Source of the DNA: Hymenobacter nivis
GTDB lineage: Bacteria > Bacteroidota > Bacteroidia > Cytophagales > Hymenobacteraceae
DNA length: 64,000 nt
Reading direction: 5' to 3'
NCBI RefSeq assembly: GCF_003149515.1
Contig: NZ_CP029145.1
Coordinates: forward strand, 2,666,001-2,730,000
Below, piece by piece: positions 52,574-61,476 of this stretch. The notes under the pieces were generated by a model. The model did not search any database and was not told the origin of the DNA. It was given only the letters and a program-made list of their open reading frames with translations. Each line of letters opens with the position of its first letter. The stretch's first letter is position 1. The position numbers and the translations under genes were made by a program.

Positions 52574-54097
52574 TCAGCCGGTGCGCCGCCGGGCCTGCCA
52601 CCAGCCGGCGGTGGCAAGGCCCAGCAGCGCCAGCAGTAGGCCCCCGGCGTAGCGCCGCGCCTGGCCATAGGCATCGAGGGGCTGCCAGACGGCATCGGCG
52701 CGGGCAATGGCGGGGCCGTAAAATGGATCGGCGGGCGCCGCACTGGCTGCTGCGGGAGCCAGCGCCGCCGCGGCCGCCCCGGCCCGAATCTGGAGGCGCA
52801 GGGCCGAGCGCAGCGTGTCGTAGCGCCCCGTCACGGGATCGAACACGGCCAATTGCAAAAGGCTGTCGAGCGGCAGGGGCCCCGGCCGCTGGGCCACCAG
52901 CCGGTAGCGAAACAGCTTGCGCCCCCCCCCGCCGGGCAAGGTTTCGTCGCGCACCTCGGGGCCGTACACGGCCAGGCCGGGCCGCGGGGCCAGCACCGGC
53001 GGCGGCAGGGCCCCCAAGTTACCGCGCCCCTCCACACCAAACGTATAGCTGAACACCTGCCCTGCCGCAAACTCGGTGCGGCTAATGGATTCGTGCAGCT
53101 GGTAATGGCCCACGGCCGCCGGCCTCCCCCCACCGCGCCGCGCCGGCAGCGGGCGCACGGCCACCGCCAGGGCTGGGGCCAGATAAGTTTTGTACTGGGC
53201 CAGGCGGCCGTCCACGCCCGGCTCGGGCTTTTTCAGGAGCCGGAACTTAGTCATCGTCAGGGCCAGGGGCGGGAAGCGCAGGGGCTGGGCCGTGAGCGGG
53301 TAGTAGGTGGTTTCGGCCAGCCGGAAGCGCAGCAGCAGCTCGCCGCCGCGGCGCACGGTGTCGGGCAGCACCCGCTGCTCGGCGGCGGGCACTTCCCAGG
53401 CCGTGGTTTGGCGCAGCTGGCCGATGAGGCGCGGCAGCTGCTCGTCGAAATCGTGGAAGGCCAGCACTGCCTGGTCGGCGGGCCGCAGGTAAAACGACAG
53501 CGCCACGCGTACGCCCTCGCCCACGTACACCTGCCGCCGGTCGGCCTCCAGGGCCAGGGCCCCGCGGTCGGGCACGTCCAGGTACAGGGCCGGCTTGGGC
53601 TTGCCAAATAGCTGGTCGAGGGCCCCCACGCCTTGCAGGGGCGCGGTGCCGGCCGCCGGAGCCTTGGCGGCCGGCACCGTTATTACCGCCGGGCCCACGT
53701 GCACGGTGCCGCCGCCGCTACGCACGCGCAGGCCGTTCACCGTTAGTTGGAACGGCTTGATGGCGTAGTCGCCCTCGCCGTAGGGGGCGTAGCGCTGCGT
53801 CAGGGTTAGCTCGCTAAAGCGGCGGCCCGCCACAATTTGGGTAGTGGTAGTGCTCGTTTTGCCGGCTTTTTTAAAGCCTTCCAAATCAGGAAACTCCGTG
53901 TACTCCGCCAGGGGGGCCCCGCGCAGCCGAAACGCCAGGGTATAGGTACCCGTGACCGGCACGCTGGCCGGGCCGAGCACCAGCTCAGCGTGCAGTGGCT
54001 CGGGCTGGGCCCAACTGGGCCGGGCAGCCAATAGCGAAAAAATAATGGCCAGAAATGGCAGTGCAATCGTTCTCAATCTATTTTTAATCTCTATCAT
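52574..54097 (-). CDS. batD: BatD-family protein
   Basis: This 507-residue exported protein has a signal peptide ([17 protein letters not shown]), several beta-sandwich repeats and a C-terminal TM helix ([18 protein letters not shown]) followed by a short basic tail. It opens [20 protein letters not shown] with the BatD pattern [20 protein letters not shown]. BatD proteins belong to the Bacteroides aerotolerance (Bat) group, but batA, batB and batC are not nearby. The exact function is unsettled. It lies 65 bases upstream of aroC. Confidence 0.88.
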   Translation of the reverse strand: MIEIKNRLRTIALPFLAIIFSLLAARPSWAQPEPLHAELVLGPASVPVTGTYTLAFRLRGAPLAEYTEFPDLEGFKKAGKTSTTTTQIVAGRRFSELTLTQRYAPYGEGDYAIKPFQLTVNGLRVRSGGGTVHVGPAVITVPAAKAPAAGTAPLQGVGALDQLFGKPKPALYLDVPDRGALALEADRRQVYVGEGVRVALSFYLRPADQAVLAFHDFDEQLPRLIGQLRQTTAWEVPAAEQRVLPDTVRRGGELLLRFRLAETTYYPLTAQPLRFPPLALTMTKFRLLKKPEPGVDGRLAQYKTYLAPALAVAVRPLPARRGGGRPAAVGHYQLHESISRTEFAAGQVFSYTFGVEGRGNLGALPPPVLAPRPGLAVYGPEVRDETLPGGGGRKLFRYRLVAQRPGPLPLDSLLQLAVFDPVTGRYDTLRSALRLQIRAGAAAAALAPAAASAAPADPFYGPAIARADAVWQPLDAYGQARRYAGGLLLALLGLATAGWWQARRRTG

Positions 54098-54354
54098 TTA
54101 AGAGGCTTAAAATGGCCTGAACCACTAAATAAGGCAGCTATAGCTCAGTATTATCAGCATTGTATTAAAACAAGAACAAAATAATTTAATGAATAACACA
54201 ATCCCTTCGACGCGGCGGCCCGTATCTAGCCCACGAAACGCCTTTGGCGCGCAGTTCATTTGGTGCATGTTGCTTGCACCAACACGCAGCTATACCGGAG
54301 TGCCGGGCAATGAAAATCAGTTTATTTCATTTTTTACCATTTTCCTTTTTCACC

Positions 54355-55116
54355 ATGTCCCAACACTCCCAAGTAGGCGACCAGGACGAGCTAAACATCG
54401 CCAAGCCGTTGTACACGCCTATCAAACGGCGTTCGTTCTTCATGTATGCCGGCGCTACTGCTGGGGCTACCGCGCTGTTACTGGCCGGTTGCTCGAAAGA
54501 TGACACCACTGGCCCCACTCCTCCTCCAGTCGGAGGCACTGTAAGCTTGGGCTCGGGCGACGTTGGTGTGCTAAACTACGCTTACGCCCTGGAACAACTC
54601 GAAGCTGCTTTTTACGCACAAGTGAAAGCATCTACCGTGATGGGTTTCTCGCCTGCTGAAACCGCTTACTTTGCCGAAGTAGCATCCCACGAAGCCATTC
54701 ACCGCGACTTCTTCAAGGCTGCCATCAACCGCGATGCTCCTGGCAAGATTTTGCAAGATTTGACTCCGAACTTCACAGGCATTGATTTCACCAAGCGCCT
54801 CATGGCGGCCGGCGATGTCAAACTGGGCGTGCTCGACGCCGCGAAGGCATTCGAGGACTTGGGCGTAGCCGCTTACAATGGAGCCGGCAAACTCATCAAA
54901 ACTGCCGCTTACCTGGTCATTGCTGGTCAGATTGTATCGGTTGAAGGCCGCCATGCGGCTTATGTCCGTGATTTGATTAATCCGGGCTCTTTCGCGGCTG
55001 ATGACCAGGTAGACCCCATTAGTGGCCTCGATAAGGCCATGGCCCCACTTGACGTCATCAAAGCTGCTTCTGGCTTCGTCATGGAGAAGCTCGATGCCAG
55101 CATGGTTGGCATGTAA
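54355..55116 (+). CDS. Ferritin-like domain lipoprotein or Tat substrate
   Basis: This 253-residue protein has a twin-arginine-like start (IKRRSFFMYAGATAGATALL) followed by LAGCSKDD, a lipobox. It may therefore be a Tat-exported lipoprotein. The ferritin-like part has EQLEAAFYAQVKAS, ASHEAIHRDFFKAA and, near the end, SVEGRHAAYVRD. The E and ExxH-type residues are those of a four-helix diiron fold. Family (DUF4439/ferritin_2 type) function is unsettled; an oxidative-stress or desiccation role is a guess. Start 54355 is used. The next gene is a paralogous partner 34 bases downstream. Confidence 0.88.
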   Translation: MSQHSQVGDQDELNIAKPLYTPIKRRSFFMYAGATAGATALLLAGCSKDDTTGPTPPPVGGTVSLGSGDVGVLNYAYALEQLEAAFYAQVKASTVMGFSPAETAYFAEVASHEAIHRDFFKAAINRDAPGKILQDLTPNFTGIDFTKRLMAAGDVKLGVLDAAKAFEDLGVAAYNGAGKLIKTAAYLVIAGQIVSVEGRHAAYVRDLINPGSFAADDQVDPISGLDKAMAPLDVIKAASGFVMEKLDASMVGM

Positions 55117-55150
55117 TCCCTTTCTTTTCTACTAGTCATCAACCTCTGTT

Positions 55151-56035
55151 ATGGATTTCTTCAAAATAATTGACCAGCTCGGTGAAGTGGACGCCGACGT
55201 TCTGGGCCGCTTCGATTCGCGCCGCGCCGTTTTCAGTTCCCTGGGCACGGTAGCCAAACGTGCGGCCCTCACCGCTACGCCCCTTTTCCTGGGGGCTCTG
55301 TTTCAAAAGGCCTACGCCGGCACGCAGTCCATGCCAGTAGATGTGTTGCAGTACGCACTTACCCTGGAGCTGTTCGAGCAGGACTTTTACAAAAAGGTGC
55401 AAGCATCGACCCAATACATGGGCGCCGCAGCCGCTGACAAAGCAGCTATCGACCAGATTAAGAAGCACGAAGACTCACACGTTAAATTGCTGAGTGGCGC
55501 TATCACAAGCCTCTATGGCACCCCGGTTACGGGTGTGACGTTCAAGTCATCAGTGTTCGCCACGCTGGCAACTTTCAATGGTGGAACTTTTGCTACCAGC
55601 CAGCTTGGCATTGCTCAATTACTAGAAGATACCGGCGTGCGCGCATACAAGGGCCGGGCCGGCGAATTGCTCGGCACTGACTTGTTGACTGTAGCGCTAC
55701 AAATTCACTCGGTGGAAGCTCGTCACGCTTCGCACATCCGCACCATGCGTGGCCAGCGGGCTTGGGTTAACCCAGGTGATGACGCTGCCGCGCATCCTAC
55801 CTACACAAGTGGTGTGACTGGTCCAACATCCACTACGTCACCTTTTGGCTACGGTATCCCAGCATACACGGCTCCAAGCCCAATCGAGAACAACACCGTT
55901 CAGTCGAACGTCCCCATTACCACGGGCTTAGCTAGCCCGTACACCGCGAATGACGCTGCTGCTGCATTCGATGAATACTTACAGGCTGCCGAGGTTCTTG
56001 ACGCTTCGCGCGCTGGTGGCTTAGTAGGTGCCTAA
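55151..56035 (+). CDS. Second ferritin-like domain protein
   Basis: This 294-residue protein has a hydrophobic segment near the N-terminus (KRAALTATPLFLGALFQKAY) after FDSRRAVFSSLGTVA, which recalls a Tat-type signal. Ferritin-like residues are in LELFEQDFYKKVQASTQ, IKKHEDSHVKLLSGA and IHSVEARHASHIRTMRGQ. A Ser/Thr/Pro-rich tail with about 85 residues ends it. It is arranged in tandem with the preceding gene, as two-gene units of this kind often are in Bacteroidota. A strong terminator follows. Confidence 0.88.
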   Translation: MDFFKIIDQLGEVDADVLGRFDSRRAVFSSLGTVAKRAALTATPLFLGALFQKAYAGTQSMPVDVLQYALTLELFEQDFYKKVQASTQYMGAAAADKAAIDQIKKHEDSHVKLLSGAITSLYGTPVTGVTFKSSVFATLATFNGGTFATSQLGIAQLLEDTGVRAYKGRAGELLGTDLLTVALQIHSVEARHASHIRTMRGQRAWVNPGDDAAAHPTYTSGVTGPTSTTSPFGYGIPAYTAPSPIENNTVQSNVPITTGLASPYTANDAAAAFDEYLQAAEVLDASRAGGLVGA

Positions 56036-56064
56036 GCAACTGGCTCAGATCCATCCTACAGATT

Positions 56065-56108
56065 AAAAACCGCCGGCCTCGCAATGCGCGAAGCCGGCGG
56101 TTTTTTTT
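56065..56108 (+). terminator. Intrinsic terminator of the ferritin-like pair
   Basis: AAAAACCGCCGGC and GCCGGCGGTTTTTTTT form a perfect stem with a T tail, 30 bases past the stop. Confidence 0.93.
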
Positions 56109-56359
56109 AGTACATTCTCTATAATAGCCTAACTCGTTGTTAGTGGAAATCAGCTATTTCCAAGCATCAGGACCTAACTGCATCTATAAAATTTGGGGAT
56201 TCGCCCGCCGAAAAGGTAGCCCTGGTCGATTTCCTTGCGTACTAGAGCACCGTAACCGTTGAGCACCGCGTTCCTACCCGAGCGGCGGTGCTTAAGCCGA
56301 TGTAACTTGTGTACGCGGCCGGCTGCTTTGCCCTCCTTTCCCTAGCCCACCCAAGTCCC
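56109..56359. other. Spacer before the conserved 71-aa gene
   Basis: No gene is supported. TATAAAATTTGG near 56186 resembles a promoter, and AGCACCG/CGGTGCT forms a weak hairpin at 56245-56292. Confidence 0.35.
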
Positions 56360-56575
56360 ATGCTCGAATATGCCAAAATCATCTTGCTAAAAGTTAGTTT
56401 TAGCAGATTGCTGTTTGAGAAAGAACTGCGCAAAGCGCTCAAAACCGTATTGCCGGCCGACCTGGCGTACTTCCGCACGTGGTGCTATGCCGAATTTTCG
56501 CGCCTCTACCGCCGCGTGCTCAAGCGGGTATTCCGAGCCCACGCCGGCCTGGGGCCCGCCCTAAGCGGCGTTTAG
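56360..56575 (+). CDS. Conserved small helical protein (71 aa)
   Basis: The 71-residue protein MLEYAKIILLKVSFSRLLFE continues KELRKALKTVLPADLAYFRT and WCYAEFSRLYRRV. I recall a Cytophagales family of this size with the same order (a YxKxIL-KVSF start, FEKEL-KAL, and a W-CY patch), without an assigned function. It is helical and basic, with no signal. The ATG at 56360 matches the start of the family. It converges on queG with 12 bases between the ends. Confidence 0.75.
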   Translation: MLEYAKIILLKVSFSRLLFEKELRKALKTVLPADLAYFRTWCYAEFSRLYRRVLKRVFRAHAGLGPALSGV

Positions 56576-56587
56576 GGCCCCACGGGG

Positions 56588-57523
56588 TTACGCTTCGGGC
56601 AAAACGAATTTGATGTTGCGTGTGAGGCCCGCGTAGCCCGTCCGCTTCACCGCCGACTGGCGGAACAGTTCCGTGAACAGTTCGTGGGTGATTTCGCGCC
56701 AGTCGCCGGGCGTTAGGTTTTTCAGGTCGGGGTGGGCCTGGAATTGCGGCTCCTGGTGGGGCTTGGCGAAGCGGTTCCACGGGCATACGTCCTGGCAGAT
56801 ATCGCAGCCAAACACCCAATTGCCAAACTTACCACCTACTTCGGTCGGAATCTGGTCCTTCAGCTCGATGGTGAAGTAGCTGATGCACTTGCTGCCGTCC
56901 ACCACATAGGGTTCGGTAATGGCTTGCGTTGGACAGGCATCTAGGCACTTGGTGCATGTGCCGCAGTAGTCGCGGATGGCCCCGTCGTACTCAAGGTCCA
57001 CGTCCACAATCAATTCGGCGATGAAGTAGAACGAGCCGCTGCCCGGCGTGATGAGGTTGGAGTTTTTGCCCACCCAGCCCAGGCCACTTTTCTTGGCCCA
57101 GGCCTTGTCCAGCACCGGGGCCGAATCGACGAAGCAGCGCCCACCAATTTCGCCAATCTCGGCCTGCATATCAGCCAGCAGCATTTTCAGCTTGTCTTTG
57201 ATGACGAAGTGGTAGTCGCGCCCATAGGCGTACTTACTGATTTTCAGCGTATCGTCGGGCTGCTGCTCTTCCTTGGGCGGGTAGTAATTGAGCAGCAGCG
57301 AAATCACCGATTTGGCCCCGTCCACCAACAAGCGTGGGTCGAGGCGCTTGTCGAAGTGGTTTTCCATATAGGCCATGCGACCGTTCATGCCGTGCTTGAG
57401 CCAATTTTCGAGCCGCGGGGCTTCGTCTTCCAGGAACTCCGCCTTGGAAATACCGCACGCCATGAAGCCCAGCTCGACCGCGCGGCGTTTAATGAAAGAC
57501 GTCCAATCAGCGCGAAGAAGCAT
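56588..57523 (-). CDS. queG: Epoxyqueuosine reductase
   Basis: This 311-residue cobalamin-dependent enzyme reduces epoxyqueuosine to queuosine in tRNA. The two [4Fe-4S] motifs are [12 protein letters not shown] and [11 protein letters not shown]. Upstream segments, [20 protein letters not shown] and [20 protein letters not shown], are standard, as is [20 protein letters not shown]. The start at 57523 is chosen because codons upstream encode a non-conserved extension. ruvB precedes it on the same strand. Confidence 0.95.
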   Translation of the reverse strand: MLLRADWTSFIKRRAVELGFMACGISKAEFLEDEAPRLENWLKHGMNGRMAYMENHFDKRLDPRLLVDGAKSVISLLLNYYPPKEEQQPDDTLKISKYAYGRDYHFVIKDKLKMLLADMQAEIGEIGGRCFVDSAPVLDKAWAKKSGLGWVGKNSNLITPGSGSFYFIAELIVDVDLEYDGAIRDYCGTCTKCLDACPTQAITEPYVVDGSKCISYFTIELKDQIPTEVGGKFGNWVFGCDICQDVCPWNRFAKPHQEPQFQAHPDLKNLTPGDWREITHELFTELFRQSAVKRTGYAGLTRNIKFVLPEA

Positions 57524-57622
57524 TAGAAAACAGGTATTTAGGGCCCTAAATAAACGAAGAACGCACCGCTTGGGGCGGCGCGTTCCGTGTGCTGTGCAGA
57601 GGAAATTTGGCAATCTTTTCCA

Positions 57623-57661
57623 TTTAGATAGGCCGTTATGCTTATCTGACGGCCTATTTAA
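57623..57661 (-). terminator. Hairpin between ruvB and queG
   Basis: TTTAGATAGGCCGT and ACGGCCTATTTAAA pair around an 11-base loop directly after the ruvB stop. The T-tail is weak. Confidence 0.5.
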
Positions 57662-57668
57662 ACGGCTA

Positions 57669-58721
57669 TTACGCCGTAATCTCGGCAAATAAGTCGCCGT
57701 TGTTGCCGCGCAGATGGTTGGGCAGCAAGCGGCCCAGGTGGTGGTAGGCAGCTTCGGTAGCCTCGCGGCCGCGCGAGGTGCGCTTGATATAGCCTTCCTG
57801 GATGAGGAACGGCTCGTACACTTCCTCGATGGTTTCGCCCTCCTCGCCGCAGGCCGTGGCGATGGTAGTGATGCCCACGGGGCCCCCTTTGAACTTGTCG
57901 ATGATGGTGGTGAGGATGCGCTTGTCCATGTCGTCGAGGCCGCGGGCGTCCACGTCCAGCGCGTTCAGGGCAAACTGCGCAATATCCACCGTGATGGTGC
58001 CGTCGCCCTTGATTTGAGCAAAGTCGCGGGTGCGGCGCAGCAGGTTATTGGCAATGCGCGGGGTGCCGCGCGAGCGGCGGGCAATTTCAAAGGCCGCGTC
58101 CTCGTGAATGGGCGTGCCCAGGATTTCAGCCGAGCGTAGCACAATGGTGGTCAGTAGCTTGGAATCATAATATTCCAGCCGGGCCGAAATACCGAAGCGG
58201 GCCCGCAGCGGCGCCGTGAGCATGCCCGAGCGGGTGGTGGCCCCCACGAGGGTAAAAGGCGAGAGCGAAATCTGCACCGAGCGGGCGTTGGGGCCCGAGT
58301 CGAGCATGATGTCGATGCGGTAGTCCTCCATCGCCGAGTACAGGTACTCTTCCACCACGGGATTCAGGCGGTGGATTTCGTCGATGAACAGCACATCGTG
58401 CGGCTCCAGGTTGGTAAGCAGGCCGGCCAGGTCCGAAGGCTTGTCGAGCACGGGCCCCGAAGTCATCTTGATGCTGCTGCCCAGCTCGTTGGCAATGATG
58501 TGGGAGAGCGTGGTTTTGCCCAGGCCGGGGGGCCCGTGCAGCAGTACGTGGTCGAGGGCGTCGCCGCGCTGCTTGGCGGCGGCTACGAACACCTTCAGGT
58601 TTTCCAGGATTTTGGCCTGGCCCGTGAAGTCGTCGAACGACAGCGGCCGCAGGGCCTTGTCGATGTCCTTGTCGGTGGCGTCGAACTGTTCGTTGCCGCC
58701 GGTGAGATAGGCTTCGCGCAT
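57669..58721 (-). CDS. ruvB: Holliday junction branch-migration helicase RuvB
   Basis: This 350-residue AAA+ motor forms a hexameric ring that moves Holliday junctions with RuvA. The Walker A is [13 protein letters not shown], the Walker B is [11 protein letters not shown], and sensor I is [20 protein letters not shown]. The C-terminal winged helix carries [20 protein letters not shown]. Length and order are standard. It is not linked to ruvA or ruvC here. Confidence 0.98.
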   Translation of the reverse strand: MREAYLTGGNEQFDATDKDIDKALRPLSFDDFTGQAKILENLKVFVAAAKQRGDALDHVLLHGPPGLGKTTLSHIIANELGSSIKMTSGPVLDKPSDLAGLLTNLEPHDVLFIDEIHRLNPVVEEYLYSAMEDYRIDIMLDSGPNARSVQISLSPFTLVGATTRSGMLTAPLRARFGISARLEYYDSKLLTTIVLRSAEILGTPIHEDAAFEIARRSRGTPRIANNLLRRTRDFAQIKGDGTITVDIAQFALNALDVDARGLDDMDKRILTTIIDKFKGGPVGITTIATACGEEGETIEEVYEPFLIQEGYIKRTSRGREATEAAYHHLGRLLPNHLRGNNGDLFAEITA

Positions 58722-58841
58722 GGGTTAGTTATCGGTTGGTAGTGGTCAGTTGGCAGCCGTCGGGGCCCTGTTACTCAACCCCAACCGCCGGAAAAAAGCT
58801 CCCGTTTTTTTAGCAAAACCGCACGAAGCGCCTAGGCTCTG

Positions 58842-59183
58842 CTAACGGTTCATTAGCACTTCAATATCGAGGTGCAGCCAGTCGTCTTCCCAGGCTTTGT
58901 GGTTGAGGCGGGCCCCAATGTCGAAGCCGGCGTCAAGCATCCGCGCCACCGTTTCGTTGTGGCCCTCGGGCAGGTAGCCGAGCCACACGTTGGCCGGGTG
59001 GGTGGTGGGGTGGGTGTGTACCTGCACGGCCCAGTCGTCGTAGTGGCTGTCGGGCTCGCGGGTCAGCAGCAGGGCCTGCCCAATTTGCAGCGAAGGCTCT
59101 ACTTCGTCGATTTCGGGGCGGCGGTGCGAGGTGCCCGCGACGAGGCACTCCAGTAGCACGAGGGGTTCGGTAGCCTGCTTCAT
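58842..59183 (-). CDS. HIRAN-domain protein
   Basis: This 113-residue protein consists of a single HIRAN domain, a fold found in HLTF/Rad5 helicases where it binds 3' DNA ends, and in stand-alone bacterial forms. The pattern is LECLVAGTSHRRPEIDEVEP, LQIGQALLLTREPDSHYDDW (with AVQVHT) and WLGYLPEGHNETVARMLDAG. A role in DNA processing is inferred from the family. It is not in an obvious operon. Confidence 0.85.
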   Translation of the reverse strand: MKQATEPLVLLECLVAGTSHRRPEIDEVEPSLQIGQALLLTREPDSHYDDWAVQVHTHPTTHPANVWLGYLPEGHNETVARMLDAGFDIGARLNHKAWEDDWLHLDIEVLMNR

Positions 59184-59302
59184 GGGGCCAAATTACGGGG
59201 CAGATGGCGAACCAGCCGAATAACCGCTAAGGAAAGACATAAGGCTAAGCGCTGGGGGCCCTGCGAACCGTACGTACCAACTTTGAACTGAAAGTTTGCC
59301 GA

Positions 59303-59658
59303 TTACTCTTCCGTAACGTTCTTCAGCAGACGTGCTGTTTCATCTTTACCGATTGATGCTGTTTCCGCTTTGTCGTAAATAGCTAGCAAGAACAGTTTGA
59401 CCTTTTGGGCTTTTTCATCAATAACCCGGCGGTAAGTGATGACACGGGCCCCGCCGCTTTTGCCACGGCTTTTACTGGCAATAGCCAAGCGAATCTTATA
59501 ACAATCCTGCCCCAGCGGTTCGCCGTGGGTAGATTCCTGTCGCAGCATTTCGGCCAATCGGGCCAGCTCGGGCTTTAGCGAACGATATTTTTCAACTGAG
59601 GCTTAGCTTCCCGTCGGAAATTTGCCGTGGTTACAACCAGTACGCTTGGCTCACTCAC
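59303..59658 (-). pseudogene. RelE/HigB-type toxin with a frameshift
   Basis: The start GTG 59658 overlaps the antitoxin stop by four bases (GTGA) and reads MSEPSVLVVTTANFRREAKP, then QLK. The frame is lost at a run of five A near 59589-59593. One inserted A restores QLKKYRSLKPELARLAEMLR and the family core GEPLGQDCYKIRLAIASKSR, which ends with FLLAIYDKAETASIGKDE. Such toxins cut mRNA on the ribosome. The lesion is a single base in a homopolymer, so a sequencing error or slippage must be considered. In the sequence given the toxin is inactive. Confidence 0.85.
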
Positions 59659-59879
59659 AGCGAAGCCAGGAAATCATCCAGGCTGATTTCGGGCTGGCGG
59701 CCGGTCAGTATTTCCGGCACCTCACGCAGGGCCCTATGCATTCCGTTCAGCACCAATTCGCGCCCTTGCAACTGGCGGTAATACTGCTTCAACTCCAGCC
59801 AATCGGCCATCGGCAATACCACGGCCTCGGGCTTGCCGGCGGCATCGGTGAGGTAGTGGAAGGAATCAGTGGTGGACAT
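59655..59879 (-). CDS. Antitoxin of the RelE/HigB-type pair
   Basis: This 74-residue protein starts MSTTDSFHYLTDAAGKPEAV and has VLPMADWLELKQYYRQLQGR. It ends with an acidic helical tail (PEISLDDFLASL). The VVLPMADWLEL pattern is like that of Phd/YefM-type or PHD-like antitoxins, with the C-terminal tail expected to bind the toxin. It precedes and overlaps the toxin frame by four bases, the usual order. A palindrome (GCCAGCATT / AATGCTGGC) at 59961-59993 lies upstream. Confidence 0.85.
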   Translation of the reverse strand: MSTTDSFHYLTDAAGKPEAVVLPMADWLELKQYYRQLQGRELVLNGMHRALREVPEILTGRQPEISLDDFLASL

Positions 59880-60162
59880 AACAGCTTTATTTAATCGAGT
59901 AAATAAATATTGCTGAAGCTTCTAGCGCAGCCAGAGAGCGGGGTATACGTGGTGGCCTGACAGCCAGCATTGTTCATTAAATAATAATGCTGGCGGAATA
60001 GCTTGCGTGAGCTTTTATTTCCCTTCAACCATCCCTCATCATGAAGAAATTCTTTGCTTTGGCAGCCCTGGTCCTAGCCGCAACTGGCTCCTGGGCTTTT
60101 TATCCGAAGACCACCGAGCCCAGCGGCTACATGATGGTAATAGGCCGGGTTTACAATAAAGC

Positions 60163-61112
60163 TTATTCGGCGTAGTTAGCGAGTTTCGCGTGGACAGGTG
60201 CGCGATAGGCGCGGTGCGGGCTGCGCACGCGCAGGTTGTGCAGCCCACAGGCCACGACCATGACCGTATCGCGCACCCATTCGCCGCGCAAGCGGATAGT
60301 GCCCTGCACCCTGTGCAGGCGCTTGATACCGCTGTGCGCGTGTTCGATAACGACGCGCAACGGACTCAGCAACTGGTTATACAGCTTTTGGGCAAACGTC
60401 AACTCCCGCTTCGGCGGCTTCTTGTGGGGCATCTCCACCACGACCCCGGTCGGGGCGTGGCCCAGCAAGCCCAAATCCTGCCGTAACACGCAGCCCGCCG
60501 GTAGGTGCAGCGCGTACTCGTCGGCCAGTTTTTTGTCGTGCGCTCGCCCGCTTTCCGTAGCCGAGAGAAAATGCACGTACTGCGTGGAATCGCATAAGGT
60601 CATGTTTTTTACGCGGTGCGCTTTTTTTTGGCGCTGTACTCCTCGGCCTGGGCCTCCCGGTCCGTGTTACGTGGTACGCCCCGCTCGACCCCGTCGTAGG
60701 CAAAGACCGGCTCCGGGTGGTTAGCCAGGCGCTGAGCCAACTCGCCGCCGTCGCGCACGGGCAGCAGCCCGCGCCGGGCCAGCACCTGGTTGAGCACGCC
60801 CAGCAGGGCGGTAGCCAAGTGGCTGACGCGCGCTTGCGAAATGCCAAAGCTGGCGGCCTGGTGCTCTTGCAAGGCGTTGCTTTTGAGGTAGGTGAGCAGA
60901 AAAAAGAGCTTTATATCGCTGCCCGCCAGCACGGCGTTGGCCCGCTCGCGGTGGGCGGGGAACGCCCGTTTGGTTCCTTCCAGGGTGTGGTAGCGGTGGT
61001 GGCGCTCCCAGGCCGGGGCAAAGTCGGTCAGCAAGTCGTCAAACTCCGCCGCTCGCAAGCTGGTTAGGGCCAGAAACTGGCGGGGCCGCTCGCGCAAACT
61101 CAGGTAATCCAT
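60163..61112 (-). CDS. IS5-superfamily transposase, two frames joined by -1 frameshift
   Basis: The first frame starts at MDYLSLRERPRQFLALTSLR (ATG 61112) and has KLFFLLTYLKSNALQEHQAA, then the first catalytic Asp in FAYDGVERGVPRN. It ends AEEYSAKKKRTA. A run of eight A at 60622-60629 allows a -1 shift into a second frame reading AHRVKNMTLCDSTQYVHFLS. That frame has the second Asp in LRQDLGLLGHAPTG and the Glu in VVIEHAHSGIKRLHRVQG. This is the DDE domain of IS5-type elements (DDE_Tnp_4). The last codon before stop is GAA, and the TAA stop is made by the target duplication next to the IS. Confidence 0.88.
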
Positions 61113-61163
61113 AGCCAAATTTACGCCTCGCCTACGGGTAGTAACTTAACACACACTTCCGAA
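60166..61163. mobile_element. IS5-superfamily insertion sequence (about 998 bp)
   Basis: The ends TTCGGCGTAG and, at the right, a sequence whose complement starts TTCGGAAGTG are short imperfect inverted repeats. TTA occurs on both sides (60163-60165 and 61164-61166), a TNA-type 3-bp target duplication as in the IS1031-like subgroup. The element holds one transposase with an A8 frameshift site and lies within a small exported protein gene. Confidence 0.82.
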
Positions 61164-61422
61164 TTAGCTTTAATAACTATTCTCTAGTTACCGTCAGTCC
61201 TACCGGCGAAACTGATACGCAGGTCATTGATGATAAGACCCACGGCAATAGTGCTGACAAACAGCTACTAGCCAGTGAACAACTATATCAAGCAGAAATT
61301 CGCAAAATCAATTCTTTAAAACAAGTCGGTTGGAAAGTCACCAGTGTATCGGTTCACTCTAGCCAGTCTTTGCTTTATCACGAGGATGTTTATTTACTAG
61401 AAAAGTAACATCTTGGTCTATG

Positions 61423-61456
61423 CAAACGGCCGTCCCAAATCGAGACGGCCGTTTTC
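61423..61456. terminator. Intrinsic terminator
   Basis: CAAACGGCCGTC and GACGGCCGTTTTC pair around CCAAATCGA with a T run on the plus strand and an A run for the minus strand. It separates the interrupted gene from the converging acyl-CoA dehydrogenase. Confidence 0.85.
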
Positions 61457-61476
61457 GATTTTATTGGATTAGATCC

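Larger units (their letters stand above)
60041..61408 (+). pseudogene. Small exported protein gene interrupted by an IS element
   Basis: The 5' part (60041-60163) encodes MKKFFALAALVLAATGSWAF with a signal peptide, then YPKTTEPSGYMMVIGRVYNK and A. The IS lies at 60166-61163. The 3' part (61169-61408) resumes FNNYSLVTVSPTGETDTQVI and ends with VHSSQSLLYHEDVYLLEK. Together they make a secreted protein of about 120 residues. The family is not recognised. The two halves differ by one base in frame when the element and one TTA copy are removed, so an additional small change or a different boundary is needed. The gene is inactive. Confidence 0.82.
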
